In this document: piece after piece, positions 1 through 8,605 of the stretch | Layout: each line of letters opens with the position of its first letter | Numbering within the stretch: the stretch's first letter is position 1 | Origin: Mycoplasmatota bacterium | Lineage (GTDB): Bacteria; Bacillota_I; Bacilli_A; Izemoplasmatales; Hujiaoplasmataceae | NCBI GenBank assembly: GCA_018622675.1 | Contig: CP076020.1 | Span: 1,364,001-1,428,000, forward strand | Reading direction: 5' to 3' | Length of the DNA: 64,000 nt | Made by a program: the position numbers and the translations under genes | The notes under the pieces: model-generated | What the model saw: only the letters and a program-made list of their open reading frames with translations | Databases searched by the model: none | What the model was told of the DNA's origin: nothing

Positions 1-1193
1 ACCCCATTGCTCCTTGATAGCCCAAGTAAAGAGCAACACCTATACCTGTTACTATATAACCCATTTGACTGACTGAATGGTAGGCAAGCATCTTTTTCAT
101 ATTTTCTTGTTGAAGGGCTAAAAAAACCCCTAGAGCCATGGTAATAATACCCGTCCAAATGATAAATGCCCCTATGTTTTGAGAAGTTAACCAGATAGGA
201 TCATTCACAGACGTAACAACATCCTTGCTTGGGAAAAAGTAACTTGAAGCACCACGAATAATTCCAAATGCACCCACTTTAATCATAACACCTGATAAGA
301 GGGCACTTGCAGGTGTTGGCGCTACAGGATGGGCTCTTGGTAGCCAAACATGAACTGGTGCCATCCCTGCTTTTATACCAAATCCAAAAACTAAAAGCCC
401 CATCACCCAGTACTTTAAATTACCGAGTTCATCAAATCGCTCGATTGCGGAAGCAAAATGTAAATCTCCTACATTAAAATAGACTAATAATAAAGCAGTT
501 AATATTAGGAAGCCACCAATCAGTCCCATAATGATATAATTATATCCTGCTTTATAAGATGAATCATTTTGACCGTGAATGACTAACATATAAGATACAA
601 CAGTCATAATCTCAAAAAACAAAAACATAGTCAGTAAGTCACCTGACATTAGAGCACCTAATACAGAACTATATGTTAATGCCAAAAAGAAGAAAAACCT
701 CGTACTTTTTTCTTCTTTTTTCATATATTCATGGGCATATATCATTACGAAAAACCATATAAATGAAGATAATAATAAAACAGAGTAGCTTAACATATCA
801 ACTCTAAAACTTAATCCCAGCAACAAAACATTAGGCAATTCCAAGCGAATAATATCATCTAATGCTAAAGGATATATAAATACAACAATAACCAGTGTTA
901 ATAAGCCCATATATATAACAGATTTATCACGTTCATCAATTGATTTTTTTGCGACTAAAACTTCAATAATAGCACCCAATATAGGAATCACAACAATGAT
1001 TATAGGAAGATATTGAATCCAAGGGGCTATCATGATTGTTTGATAAAAGTCACTATTTGAAAATGTTTCTTTAATCGAAAACCAATCACTAGCATAAGCA
1101 ATAAATAAGCTTAAAAGAAGCATGGCAAATACAACCAATAAAGTATTGGTTTTAGCCATTTTATCAAAAACTTTCATTTTTCTTATTTTCATG
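1..1193 (-). CDS. Mrp/Mbh antiporter large subunit (second MrpD/NuoL-M-N-like), partial
   Basis: My translation of the minus strand from the ATG at 1193 stays open to the window edge, so the C-terminus is missing. It gives a polytopic membrane protein of the proton-conducting antiporter family (NuoL/M/N, MrpA/D; PF00361). Diagnostic stretches are a conserved Glu in LFFEIMTVVSYMLV, the Lys-containing GIKAGMAPVHVWLPRAHP and, further on, QQENMKKMLAYHSVSQMGY. It is the last gene visible in the antiporter operon, 13 nt after the MrpD-like gene. In the family these subunits move H+ or Na+ across the membrane. Whether it is a second MrpD, an N-terminal MrpA domain, or the link to a downstream hydrogenase or oxidoreductase module cannot be told from this fragment. 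Confidence 0.85.
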
Positions 1194-1206
1194 TATTAAC
1201 TCCTCA

Positions 1207-2706
1207 TTATGAAATAAAAGTTTCTACTGCTGCTTCAATATAAGGCATAATTACATTTGGAAATAAACCTAAAGACACAATTAAAATACCTAATAAGATC
1301 AATGGTGTAATCATCGTTCTTGGTGTTTTTTCAATAGTTGTCATCCGATAATGATACTTCTCATTTCTAAGAAATGCCAAAATGATAATTGGCAAATAGT
1401 AAATAACATTTAAGAGGCTGGAGATGATTAAGATTACCAAGAACACTAGATAGTTATTCTCTAATACAGCTATACCTAAATTTAACTTAGAAATAAAACC
1501 ACTAGTTAAAGGTAAACCTATCATTCCTAAAGCAGCTATACTAAAAACACCCATAGCTACAGGCATAATAAAGCCCATACCATCGAAATCATTCACTTTT
1601 CGTGTTTTCTTATAGAATATAATTTCTCCAACAGATAAGAATAAGGCCGTTTTCATTAAACCATGAGATATAATATGAAAAAATGCAGCACGTAATCCTA
1701 AAAAGCTAAGCAAAGAAATTCCTAATAAAATATATCCAACTTGAGCTACTGACGAGTATCCCAGCATTCGTTTAACATCCTTTTGTGCAATAGCGAATAT
1801 AGATCCTAGAATCATTGCTGTTCCTGATAAGATTAAAAGAATTAAAGGCATGTTCATTTGTTCAAGAATATCTATTCCAAAGACAGAAAATAAAATTTTA
1901 ACTAAAACAAGTAAATACACCTTAATTACAATGGCTGATAAAATTGCACTCGAAGTACTTGGGGCACTTGAATGGGCATCCGGTAACCATATATGAAATG
2001 GAAAGATTGCTGCTTTTATTCCCAAACCTATAACCATAAAAGCTAAAGCAATAACTATATTGAAAGGATATGATGCAAAAGCAACTTGAATACTTTCTGA
2101 AACCATAGATATATTAGTGTATCCAGTTGCCATATAAATTAATGCAACACCGAACAAATATGATAAAGATCCTATTTCGTTCATCATGACATATCTAAAA
2201 GCTGATGTATATGTGTCTTTTTTCTTTTTTATACTAATAATGGCACACGTTGTTATGGATAGAATCTCAATGAATACATATGTATTAAATAAGTCATTCG
2301 TATATAAAATACCAAACATTGATAATAAAAGAATAAACAATAATACATAATATCTTCCATATTCACTTTGTTCAATACCTTCTGTAGCGTCTCCACTTGA
2401 ATAAATATAAATAATCATAGCAAGAATAATAATCACCCAAGTAAACAAGGCAGAAAAAGGTGTAAGCAAGAACTCTATACCATATCTTGCTTCGTGACCG
2501 CCAAAAGTATAAGAAAAGCTTCCAACTTCATTTACATGCCATAGTAAATGACTAGATGAAGCCAATACTAAACACATGACTATAAAGCCAAGAATCAAGG
2601 TAATTTTAAAGGGTCTTCTCTTTAATAAAGGAATAAGTAGAGCCATGAATAAAAATAATATTAAGTTAATAATTGGTAGTTGTTCAATGTTCATTGTTAT
2701 CCTCAC
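1207..2706 (-). CDS. mrpD: Na+/H+ antiporter subunit D (MrpD/MnhD, MbhH-like)
   Basis: A 499-residue polytopic protein of about 14 hydrophobic segments, the normal MrpD length. The antiporter core is visible: a Glu in LFNTYVFIEILSITTC (about residue 147), the Lys segment GLGIKAAIFPFHIWLPDAHS (about 228-247), QKDVKRMLGYSSVAQVGY and a later FHIISHGLMKTALFL. It belongs to the complex that exchanges external H+ for internal Na+, homologous to respiratory complex I subunits. The 5' end overlaps the end of the C-subunit gene by 23 nt, typical of translational coupling in this operon. Confidence 0.92.
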   Translation of the reverse strand: MRITMNIEQLPIINLILFLFMALLIPLLKRRPFKITLILGFIVMCLVLASSSHLLWHVNEVGSFSYTFGGHEARYGIEFLLTPFSALFTWVIIILAMIIYIYSSGDATEGIEQSEYGRYYVLLFILLLSMFGILYTNDLFNTYVFIEILSITTCAIISIKKKKDTYTSAFRYVMMNEIGSLSYLFGVALIYMATGYTNISMVSESIQVAFASYPFNIVIALAFMVIGLGIKAAIFPFHIWLPDAHSSAPSTSSAILSAIVIKVYLLVLVKILFSVFGIDILEQMNMPLILLILSGTAMILGSIFAIAQKDVKRMLGYSSVAQVGYILLGISLLSFLGLRAAFFHIISHGLMKTALFLSVGEIIFYKKTRKVNDFDGMGFIMPVAMGVFSIAALGMIGLPLTSGFISKLNLGIAVLENNYLVFLVILIISSLLNVIYYLPIIILAFLRNEKYHYRMTTIEKTPRTMITPLILLGILIVSLGLFPNVIMPYIEAAVETFIS

Positions 2707-3067
2707 TTATGAGTTCAGCTAATTCTTTTTGATCAATAGTATTGTAATTCTGATAAATCCTAATGACTAAACTTAAGGAATATACTGTGATTGAAACTAC
2801 AACAACAATCCCAGTTAAGATAAATACAGAGGGAAGGGGATTCACAAAAGTTGATCCTTCAGGGTTAGCGCCTACAATAGGTACAACACCGCCACTTACA
2901 TTACCTATAGCAACAAAAAACAAGAAAACACCTGTCCCCATAATATTGATTCCCATGATTCTTTTAATTAAATTGGAATGTAAAACGACAATCCTTAAAC
3001 CAATTAAGAACAAAGCCACGGCACCGATATAATTAATATTTTCTAATATTCTTTCGATGATATTCAT
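2684..3067 (-). CDS. mrpC: Na+/H+ antiporter subunit C (MrpC/MnhC, NuoK-like)
   Basis: A 127-residue protein with three hydrophobic segments, matching the NuoK-like MrpC family. The middle helices contain GLRIVVLHSNLIKRIMGINI, and the loop GGVVPIVGANPEGSTFVNPL leads into LTGIVVVVSITVYSLSLVI, the usual MrpC pattern (a conserved DPLPQALVLTAIVI-type block). The tail is acidic and soluble. It overlaps the B-subunit gene by 4 nt upstream and MrpD by 23 nt downstream. The subunit forms part of the membrane arm of the multisubunit antiporter. Confidence 0.9.
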   Translation of the reverse strand: MNIIERILENINYIGAVALFLIGLRIVVLHSNLIKRIMGINIMGTGVFLFFVAIGNVSGGVVPIVGANPEGSTFVNPLPSVFILTGIVVVVSITVYSLSLVIRIYQNYNTIDQKELAELISEDNNEH

Positions 3068-3492
3068 AATTTTTCCTCGTCAATTAATAAGTTAAATAAG
3101 GATATCATCGTAGAGGTTACCTTAATACCAATACCAATCATCAAAATAGGTATAAATCCACCTGATAAAATTTCACCAAGTTGGCCTTGCGGGAAGCCTC
3201 CACTTAGATTACTAAGGAAAGCGCCGGCTGTAATCATACCAATCATACCGATGATAACAAAAAGCATTATTCCGCCACTTTCAGATATTTCCGACATTTT
3301 ATGAGAAAACTTTTTCTTACCCTTTTCTCTACCAAATACAAGGGTATAAAGAATCAAAGTTGTTCCAATAATAGCACCACCTGCAAATCCACCACCAGGT
3401 GAAATATGCCCGTTAAGAATGATAAATATGCCATACATTTGTGCAAAAGGAATAATGATTCTTGTGATATTTTTAATAATAATATCATTCAT
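3064..3492 (-). CDS. mrpB: Na+/H+ antiporter subunit B (MrpB/MnhB, MbhF-like)
   Basis: A 142-residue membrane protein with four predicted helices. The family hallmark is the glycine-rich loop HISPGGGFAGGAIIGTTLIL (about residues 29-48), which matches the GHxxPGGGFxGG motif of MnhB (PF04039). A second glycine-rich stretch, GGFPQGQLGEILSGGFIPIL, precedes the last helices. Overlaps of 8 nt with the upstream gene and 4 nt with mrpC point to one polycistron. The role is structural, in the Mrp antiporter membrane complex. Confidence 0.9.
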   Translation of the reverse strand: MNDIIIKNITRIIIPFAQMYGIFIILNGHISPGGGFAGGAIIGTTLILYTLVFGREKGKKKFSHKMSEISESGGIMLFVIIGMIGMITAGAFLSNLSGGFPQGQLGEILSGGFIPILMIGIGIKVTSTMISLFNLLIDEEKL

Positions 3493-3784
3493 TATCTTTG
3501 ACCTCCTTATCGTATTTTGTAGATCTTAAAACTGAGCCTACAGCAACAACTGAAGTAAATAATACGATATTTTCTCCTAATGTATCAAAGCCTCTATAAT
3601 CAGCGAGTATACCTGCAATAAGGTTTGAAGCATTGGTTTCATCTGCGCCTTCTTCTACATAGTAATCAACCACATCATTATATGCAGGTGCGTTTGTTGA
3701 AGGGCTCGTTGGCATTTCAAAAATAGCAATGACTAAAATAATGAATAAGACAATAAATAAAATATTTGCGATGACATTCTTCAT
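3485..3784 (-). CDS. Stand-alone MrpA C-terminal domain (MbhE-like)
   Basis: A 99-residue protein with an N-terminal helix, an exposed acidic segment and a second helix. The stretch ILADYRGFDTLGENIVLFTS (about residues 59-78) is the conserved RxxDTLGE block found at the very C-terminus of canonical MrpA and in archaeal MbhE. In Bacillus-type mrp operons this domain is fused to the large MrpA protein, whereas here it is a separate gene, as in Mbh/Mbs-type clusters. It overlaps both neighbours by 4-8 nt. The assignment rests on the motif and operon position. Confidence 0.78.
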   Translation of the reverse strand: MKNVIANILFIVLFIILVIAIFEMPTSPSTNAPAYNDVVDYYVEEGADETNASNLIAGILADYRGFDTLGENIVLFTSVVAVGSVLRSTKYDKEVKDNE

Positions 3785-4029
3785 TTTTCGTACCTCTTTG
3801 TTTTACTTATGACCGCAAAGAATAAAATCGAAGTTACGCCTGCACCTATAGCTGCTTCAGTGATGGCTACATCTGGTGAGTTTAATAATAACCAAAGAAT
3901 TGACATAACTAAAGAATAGGCTGAAAACAAAACAACCGCCCCAATGAGGTCTTTTATCTTACCAATAGCAAGAGCACAAATAATCAAGAAAATAATGATG
4001 AACACATTGATATATACCATGTTATTCAC
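3781..4029 (-). CDS. Stand-alone DUF4040 / MrpA C-terminal domain (MbhD-like)
   Basis: An 82-residue protein of three hydrophobic segments. The block LLNSPDVAITEAAIGAGVTS (about residues 48-67) is the conserved PDVAxTEAxVGAG motif of DUF4040, normally part of the C-terminal half of MrpA and separate as MbhD in membrane-bound hydrogenase clusters. The Glu in ITEA is strongly conserved in the family and thought to take part in ion transfer. It overlaps MrpG by 8 nt and the following gene by 4 nt. Confidence 0.82.
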   Translation of the reverse strand: MNNMVYINVFIIIFLIICALAIGKIKDLIGAVVLFSAYSLVMSILWLLLNSPDVAITEAAIGAGVTSILFFAVISKTKRYEK

Positions 4030-4336
4030 CGTCCTCTTCTAATAAACTTGATTCCATACGTTTATATGCTGTTTTTGCGATTGCATGTGCAGCTGTAGGA
4101 TTAGTAATCCAAACAAATATTAAAATCAATAAAATATTTGCTGATATAAAAGTAAATCCTTGCCACATGATTAATGCAGCAAAAACTAAACCGGCACCCA
4201 TGGTATCACATTTTGTTGTTGCATGCATTCTTGTAAATACATTAGGCATTCTTAATAGGCCAACAACACCTACAAAAAAGAAAAATATACCTGAAATTAA
4301 AAATAATAATATAATTATATTTACAACTATTTCCAT
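4022..4336 (-). CDS. mrpG: Na+/H+ antiporter subunit G (MrpG/MnhG)
   Basis: A 104-residue protein with three transmembrane segments. The MnhG signature is clear: GLLRMPNVFTRMHATTKCDTMG (about residues 26-47, RxPDxYxRxHAxxKxxTLG in the family), followed by ITNPTAAHAIAKTAYKR near the C-terminus. Length is typical (about 100-120). The start lies inside the end of mrpF (10 nt overlap). It is one of the small subunits required for assembly of the Mrp complex. Confidence 0.92.
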   Translation of the reverse strand: MEIVVNIIILLFLISGIFFFFVGVVGLLRMPNVFTRMHATTKCDTMGAGLVFAALIMWQGFTFISANILLILIFVWITNPTAAHAIAKTAYKRMESSLLEEDGE

Positions 4337-4602
4337 CTTCCTAATTTTCCTTTCATTAGTAATTTAGCCAATCCGATTGTAGTAATAAAACCTAATAATG
4401 CATAAACAAGTGCAACATCAACAAAAAATTTTTGATCTGTTATTAAAGCAATCATAACGATAATTGTTGTTACCTTTGTAGCAATCATGTTTATTGCGAC
4501 AATTCTATCTTCTACAGTAGGTCCAACAATAGCTCTATATAAGCCAGCAAATGTTAAAATCACTAAGATAATAGTTGCTATTAATACAGCAGTTTCAATC
4601 AT
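4327..4602 (-). CDS. mrpF: Na+/H+ antiporter subunit F (MrpF/MnhF)
   Basis: A 91-residue protein with three transmembrane helices, normal for MnhF. The family motif YRAIVGPTVEDRIVAINMIA (about residues 22-41; R-x-GPT-x-DR-x-x-A-x-D/N) is intact. VALVYALLGFITTIGLAKLL is the typical last helix. It is coupled to mrpE upstream (8 nt overlap) and mrpG downstream. In the family, MrpF contributes to the ion pathway of the antiporter. Confidence 0.92.
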   Translation of the reverse strand: MIETAVLIATIILVILTFAGLYRAIVGPTVEDRIVAINMIATKVTTIIVMIALITDQKFFVDVALVYALLGFITTIGLAKLLMKGKLGRWK

Positions 4603-5095
4603 TTTTTTTCACCTTCTCTAGGTCTAAAAACGCCTTTTCTAAGCGACTTCCTTCTAAATCCTTAACATGTTGTCTTAATAAACCATGAACGACAATTTCA
4701 CCATGATTCATGTCTACTGTTAAAGTCCCAGGTGTCAGTGTAATAGAGTTAGCATATAAGGCTTGATTAAACTCTTTATTTAATTTATTTTTAATGGTCA
4801 CAAAGCCTGGATCAATTGGCATTTTTTTGCTTAATACAATTTTTGCAACTTCAATATTGGAAACAACAATGTTATAAAGCAAAATAAAAATCAGAACAAA
4901 AAATCGCATAATTGTTCTGATTGTGAGTTTCGTTATTTCATTTTTATTGAAGATTAAATCATAGTTAAAAAATACAACCATCAGAGACACTAATAAGCCA
5001 ATGATTGCTATATAGAAATTTACCTCAAATGATAAGATAAACCAAAACAAAAGAAGTAAGATCAACACCAATGTCGCTCCGTACGTTTTTTTCAA
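4595..5095 (-). CDS. mrpE: Na+/H+ antiporter subunit E (MrpE/MnhE), first gene of the operon
   Basis: A 166-residue protein with N-terminal hydrophobic helices and a soluble C-terminal domain. The block ANSITLTPGTLTVDMNHGEI is the NSITLTPGT signature of MnhE, followed by VHGLLRQHVKDLEGSRLE. The start is a TTG at 5095, with a G-rich stretch (GAAGGG) about 11 nt upstream and no better ATG in frame. It is the promoter-proximal gene: 89 nt of non-coding DNA with a promoter-like element precede it. MrpE is needed for antiporter assembly. Confidence 0.9.
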   Translation of the reverse strand: MKKTYGATLVLILLLLFWFILSFEVNFYIAIIGLLVSLMVVFFNYDLIFNKNEITKLTIRTIMRFFVLIFILLYNIVVSNIEVAKIVLSKKMPIDPGFVTIKNKLNKEFNQALYANSITLTPGTLTVDMNHGEIVVHGLLRQHVKDLEGSRLEKAFLDLEKVKKND

Positions 5096-5135
5096 TTAAA
5101 TCAACGCCCTTCCACATGATATATAATTATGTATT

Positions 5136-5165
5136 AGTATATCGAATAATCAGTCAAAAAGTCAA
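5136..5165 (-). promoter_or_regulatory. Candidate sigma-A promoter of the mrp operon
   Basis: On the minus strand TTGACT (5160-5165) is followed after 18 nt by TATACT (5136-5141), about 40 nt before the TTG start of mrpE. A second TTGACT-like hexamer overlaps it, so the exact -35 is uncertain. Confidence 0.45.
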
Positions 5166-5183
5166 GTTGTAAACGTATGATGC

Positions 5184-6374
5184 TTAATTAATTATAGTTA
5201 TTAATTCTCTAAAATCATTTCTTGTAAAAATTTTAGGTACTGGGTAAAGAGGATTTGCTTCTTTGTATGCTTTTTCAACAATACCAGTGATATCACTTTC
5301 TTTAATTAGGCCATTAAAGGTGGAATCTATCTTTAAATAAGCTTTTAAATCTTCAATCTCTTGTATGAAATTTCTAGCCAAGTCTTGTGTATTTAAATCT
5401 ATTTGAGGATCTATCAATTTCATTAAAATAGCTAATTTATGATTGACAGAATCTTTATAATATTTTAATACATGGGGAAGAATAACAGCATTTGCATATC
5501 CATGGCCCAAATGATAATACGCACTCATTTGATGGGCTAAGGCATGTACATTACCAACATAAGCTCTAGTAAAAGCAACCCCTGCCTGGTATGCTGCAAT
5601 TTGCATTTGCCTTAGGGCATCTAAATCACCATCATAGGCCTTTTTCAAATTAAGAAAAATCAAATTCATTGCACTTATAGCCATTCTTTTAGTTTTTTTA
5701 GTATTCGCTTTACCAATATAAGCCTCTATTGCATGGGTTAATGCATCCATACCGGTTTCAGCTATCAATTTTTTAGGTAAAGACTTGACCACATCTATAT
5801 CTAGTATAGCATAATCTGGAATCAAAGCTGGATCCATAATCGCATATTTTTCTTGTGTTTGTGAATTAGATACTACAGCAGCTAAGGTAGCTTCAGAACC
5901 TGTTCCAACTGTAGAAGGAATAGCAATTAATAAAGGTATTTTTTTTATGATCTTTAAAGTCCCTTTCATTTTATCAATGGCTTGATTGGGTTTAACCACT
6001 CTCGCTCCAACTACTTTTGATACATCTATCACAGAACCCCCACCATAAGCAATGATTGAATCACATTGATTTTCTTTATAAATAGTGAGTGCTTCTTCGA
6101 TTAAATCAATGGTAGGATTAGGCTTTGTTTGATCAAAGATATGGTAGTTAATCTTATGATTTTCTAATAAAATTAACATATCTTTAAATATGTTTGTTTT
6201 GACTAAAAAATTATCTGTAACAATAAAAACTTTCGTTTTCTTTTTATCTTTCAATATAAAAGGTATTTCTTTCAAGCTCTTTTGATCATTTAAAACAATC
6301 GGCTCTTTAAAAGAAATAAAGAATGATAAAATATACATTATTTTTTGATAAAGTCTAAACAATATTTTTTTCAT
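5184..6374 (-). CDS. Iron-containing (group III) alcohol dehydrogenase
   Basis: A 396-residue protein of the Fe-ADH family (PF00465), which reduces aldehydes or oxidises alcohols with NAD(P) in the cytoplasm. Visible features: the nucleotide-binding loop DSIIAYGGGSVIDVSKVV (about residues 104-121), PSTVGTGSEAT, the signature ETGMDALTHAIEAYIG with metal-ligand Asp and His, and NVHALAHQMSAYYHLGHGYA with two more His ligands. Length is normal. The N-terminus has a short hydrophobic extension (about 20 residues) that may touch the membrane. It starts 9 nt after the last minor-pilin gene with an AAGGTGG ribosome binding site, so it is probably cotranscribed with the pilin genes. Substrate unknown. 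Confidence 0.88.
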   Translation of the reverse strand: MKKILFRLYQKIMYILSFFISFKEPIVLNDQKSLKEIPFILKDKKKTKVFIVTDNFLVKTNIFKDMLILLENHKINYHIFDQTKPNPTIDLIEEALTIYKENQCDSIIAYGGGSVIDVSKVVGARVVKPNQAIDKMKGTLKIIKKIPLLIAIPSTVGTGSEATLAAVVSNSQTQEKYAIMDPALIPDYAILDIDVVKSLPKKLIAETGMDALTHAIEAYIGKANTKKTKRMAISAMNLIFLNLKKAYDGDLDALRQMQIAAYQAGVAFTRAYVGNVHALAHQMSAYYHLGHGYANAVILPHVLKYYKDSVNHKLAILMKLIDPQIDLNTQDLARNFIQEIEDLKAYLKIDSTFNGLIKESDITGIVEKAYKEANPLYPVPKIFTRNDFRELITIIN

Positions 6375-6383
6375 ATAACCACC

Positions 6384-7511
6384 TTATTCAAATTTTGGTT
6401 CAGTGTATTTAAAAGTAATTTCACCGGATGTTGATTCGACTGTGACAGTGGAACTCACACCATAATTTTCTAAATCCTCCTCAGACATTGGGTCTGATTC
6501 CCCTATATTTTTATCTTTCAGGTTCAATGTACCATTAGTATATGCCCCGCCAGTAATAAATGTCCCACCACTACTTACATCAATATTGCTTGCAATAAAA
6601 TATCCATATATAGTTACTTGGTTTTCTATTGTAACTGATTCATTAATAAAAAAGAAAGAAGGTCTACTAGCCACTCCAACAGACGAATTTTTTTCTATGG
6701 TTACTTCCCCATTTATATAGTATGTTCCACGAATATTACGTGTTTTATTACCTTTGTCTAACGGTTCAAAATTACCATTCACAACGAAATTTCCACTTAT
6801 ACTAATGTTACCACTTGTATACAAATTTCCATTAATAATGAGCAAATAATCATCTGCGATGGTTAAACTTTTATTATCTAATGTAAGATCACCATCAATA
6901 AAAATATAATCATTAATTGTTGGACTTGTTTGATTGGTGATATATGAAGGCTGTTGAACAGAATAGCCATCTAGTGTCTCAAAGAAATTAACTATACCAG
7001 AAAATGTTGTAAAATCTCCATCCAATATGGTCCCCGGAAAATGTTCATTAATATAAGAACTAGCGTATTCAGCCAACATGGTAGTTGCATTAATTAGTGG
7101 TGATAATGTGAAATCTTCTTCCATTCCTGTATTAATAAAAATTTCTTCATTTGTTTGTATAACTTCTGTGTTTGTAGCCAAATATCCCGCTACAGATCGA
7201 TTAACTGAATCTAGTTCTTTATAGAATTTATATAAAGCAGGTGTGACTGGAGTATAGTTTAAATCAAAATAATTTACTAAGTTAGATATTTCAGCTTCAT
7301 TAGTCATTTCATCTCTTTCGATGATTTTTTGTACTGCTTTTATGTTGTTGATATAATTGACGTATTCTTCAGAAGATTCAATATTTTTTTCTATTAATTC
7401 AGCTCTATTAATTGTTGTTGTAATAATGGCAAGTAAACTTCCGATTAAAAAAGTAATAATTGCTAACATGGCTGGCAAGCTCATACCTTTATGATTTAAT
7501 TTTGCTTTCAT
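6384..7511 (-). CDS. Minor-pilin-like protein with a repetitive beta-strand domain
   Basis: A 375-residue protein with a type III-signal-like N-terminus: a basic start, Gly-9, then MSLPAMLAIITFLIGSLLAI as membrane helix. The Glu normally at +5 of mature pilins is absent (Ala), as in the tip pseudopilin GspK. Residues about 30-180 look helical. From about 190 to 340 short hydrophobic repeats alternate with Asn/Gly (IDGDLTLDN, IINGNLYTSGNISISGNFVV, YINGEVTIEKN, FINESVTIENQ, FIASNIDVSSGG), resembling a bactofilin- or beta-helix-like stack. It follows two other pilin genes in one operon. Function unknown; I infer a surface-exposed minor pilin or a tip adhesin. Confidence 0.6.
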   Translation of the reverse strand: MKAKLNHKGMSLPAMLAIITFLIGSLLAIITTTINRAELIEKNIESSEEYVNYINNIKAVQKIIERDEMTNEAEISNLVNYFDLNYTPVTPALYKFYKELDSVNRSVAGYLATNTEVIQTNEEIFINTGMEEDFTLSPLINATTMLAEYASSYINEHFPGTILDGDFTTFSGIVNFFETLDGYSVQQPSYITNQTSPTINDYIFIDGDLTLDNKSLTIADDYLLIINGNLYTSGNISISGNFVVNGNFEPLDKGNKTRNIRGTYYINGEVTIEKNSSVGVASRPSFFFINESVTIENQVTIYGYFIASNIDVSSGGTFITGGAYTNGTLNLKDKNIGESDPMSEEDLENYGVSSTVTVESTSGEITFKYTEPKFE

Positions 7512-7526
7512 TTCCAGACACCTCCC

Positions 7527-8042
7527 TTACACAGGTATTTCTTTAATATCATACGAATGAGTCATTGTAAAATAATACGAGTTATCATTCGATTCTAAAA
7601 CAAGATTAATTTCTATTTCAATAGTATTTCCATTGACATTGTAAACGATATTTGAAGCTTGCCCAATTGAAAAATATTCAATTCGGTAAGCTTGATTGTT
7701 AAAGAGAATTGTTTGATTATCAATTTCTAGCGTCATTGTTTCCACTTGTTCAAATGTATCAAGTACAATATCATCATCAGTCACTATGTATTGGAATGTT
7801 TTTACCAAAATAATACAATTTGGTTCTACACACTCATCGTAATCAGTTGGTGAAAATGCATGAATATCATTTCTTATAGATTGAAATAACAATGATGATT
7901 CTATATTAGCTTTAGATTCATCGGATATATCTTGATTCACACTTTGATAAGTAGAAATTAATAAAGCAACTAAAGAAGCAACAATCGCCATAATAACGAG
8001 TACTGCCAATAATTCTACAATGGTCATCCCTTTTTTATTCAT
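7527..8042 (-). CDS. Type IV pilin-like minor pilin (PulJ/PilW type)
   Basis: A 171-residue protein with a canonical prepilin leader: MNKKG, cleavage, then MTIVELLAVLVIMAIVASLV with Glu at +5 and a hydrophobic helix. The remaining 140 residues are soluble and beta-rich, with a Cys pair (DECVEPNC, about residues 68-75) that may form a disulfide. It overlaps the preceding pilin gene by 8 nt and is followed 15 nt later by the beta-domain pilin. Processing by the prepilin peptidase encoded at 13919-14677 is expected. It may instead belong to a competence-type pseudopilus. Confidence 0.75.
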   Translation of the reverse strand: MNKKGMTIVELLAVLVIMAIVASLVALLISTYQSVNQDISDESKANIESSLLFQSIRNDIHAFSPTDYDECVEPNCIILVKTFQYIVTDDDIVLDTFEQVETMTLEIDNQTILFNNQAYRIEYFSIGQASNIVYNVNGNTIEIEINLVLESNDNSYYFTMTHSYDIKEIPV

Positions 8043-8475
8043 ATATTAATCCCTCAATGTTAATTTCATCAGATTGATAATAGACAATGGTCACAACAAA
8101 ATCAATAATGCCATAATTTTGACTTTCTGTTGTTGCTTGCAAAAAAGTAATGGTGACTTCATCATCATATACTTGGTCATTAACATCATATGAAAATAAA
8201 TCACATCCATTGATAAGATCAGTACAATTATCAATGGTTATCATATAATCACTTGTAGTAATTTCACTTATGATATCGTTATAGGTATAATGACGCTCTA
8301 TACTATCGCGAATAGATTTCCCCACATTGACTGCGATGACTCTTTCATTAATTCTTGTTGTTGATACTCTAGCACTAATAATTAAGGTCAGTACAACAGT
8401 AAAGACAAATGATAATATAACAATGGATGCTAGCGTTTCAACCATAGTGATTGCTTTTTTATTGAGAAACTTCAT
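8035..8475 (-). CDS. Type IV pilin-like minor pilin (PulI/PilV type)
   Basis: A 146-residue protein. The N-terminus is KFLNKKA, then ITMVETLASIVILSFVFTVV, a prepilin methylation motif with Ala instead of Gly at -1 and Glu at +5. The C-terminal part is soluble, with one Cys pair (NCTDLINGC). It is the first gene of the minus-strand minor-pilin operon, read away from the pilus assembly genes that begin at 8606. Individual pilin classes are not firm from sequence alone. Confidence 0.72.
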   Translation of the reverse strand: MKFLNKKAITMVETLASIVILSFVFTVVLTLIISARVSTTRINERVIAVNVGKSIRDSIERHYTYNDIISEITTSDYMITIDNCTDLINGCDLFSYDVNDQVYDDEVTITFLQATTESQNYGIIDFVVTIVYYQSDEINIEGLIYE

Positions 8476-8558
8476 TTATCTTCACCCCCATTTAACCCTA
8501 TTTGACTATATTATATAATAGATTTAATAAAATATTAAACATTATAACAAAATACTCG

Positions 8559-8586
8559 CTTTCTATAGTGATTTTTTTGATATAAT
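8559..8586 (+). promoter_or_regulatory. Candidate promoter of the pilB-pilC operon
   Basis: A perfect TATAAT (8581-8586) lies 19 nt before the first start codon, with a strong AAAGGGAGG ribosome binding site between. The -35 region is weak (CTTTCT, 16 nt spacing). Confidence 0.4.
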
Positions 8587-8605
8587 AGGATAAAGGGAGG
8601 TAAGT

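Noticed and set aside
2763-3032. Plus-strand 89-codon frame across mrpC.
   Set aside because: Antisense to a clear Mrp subunit and without family features.
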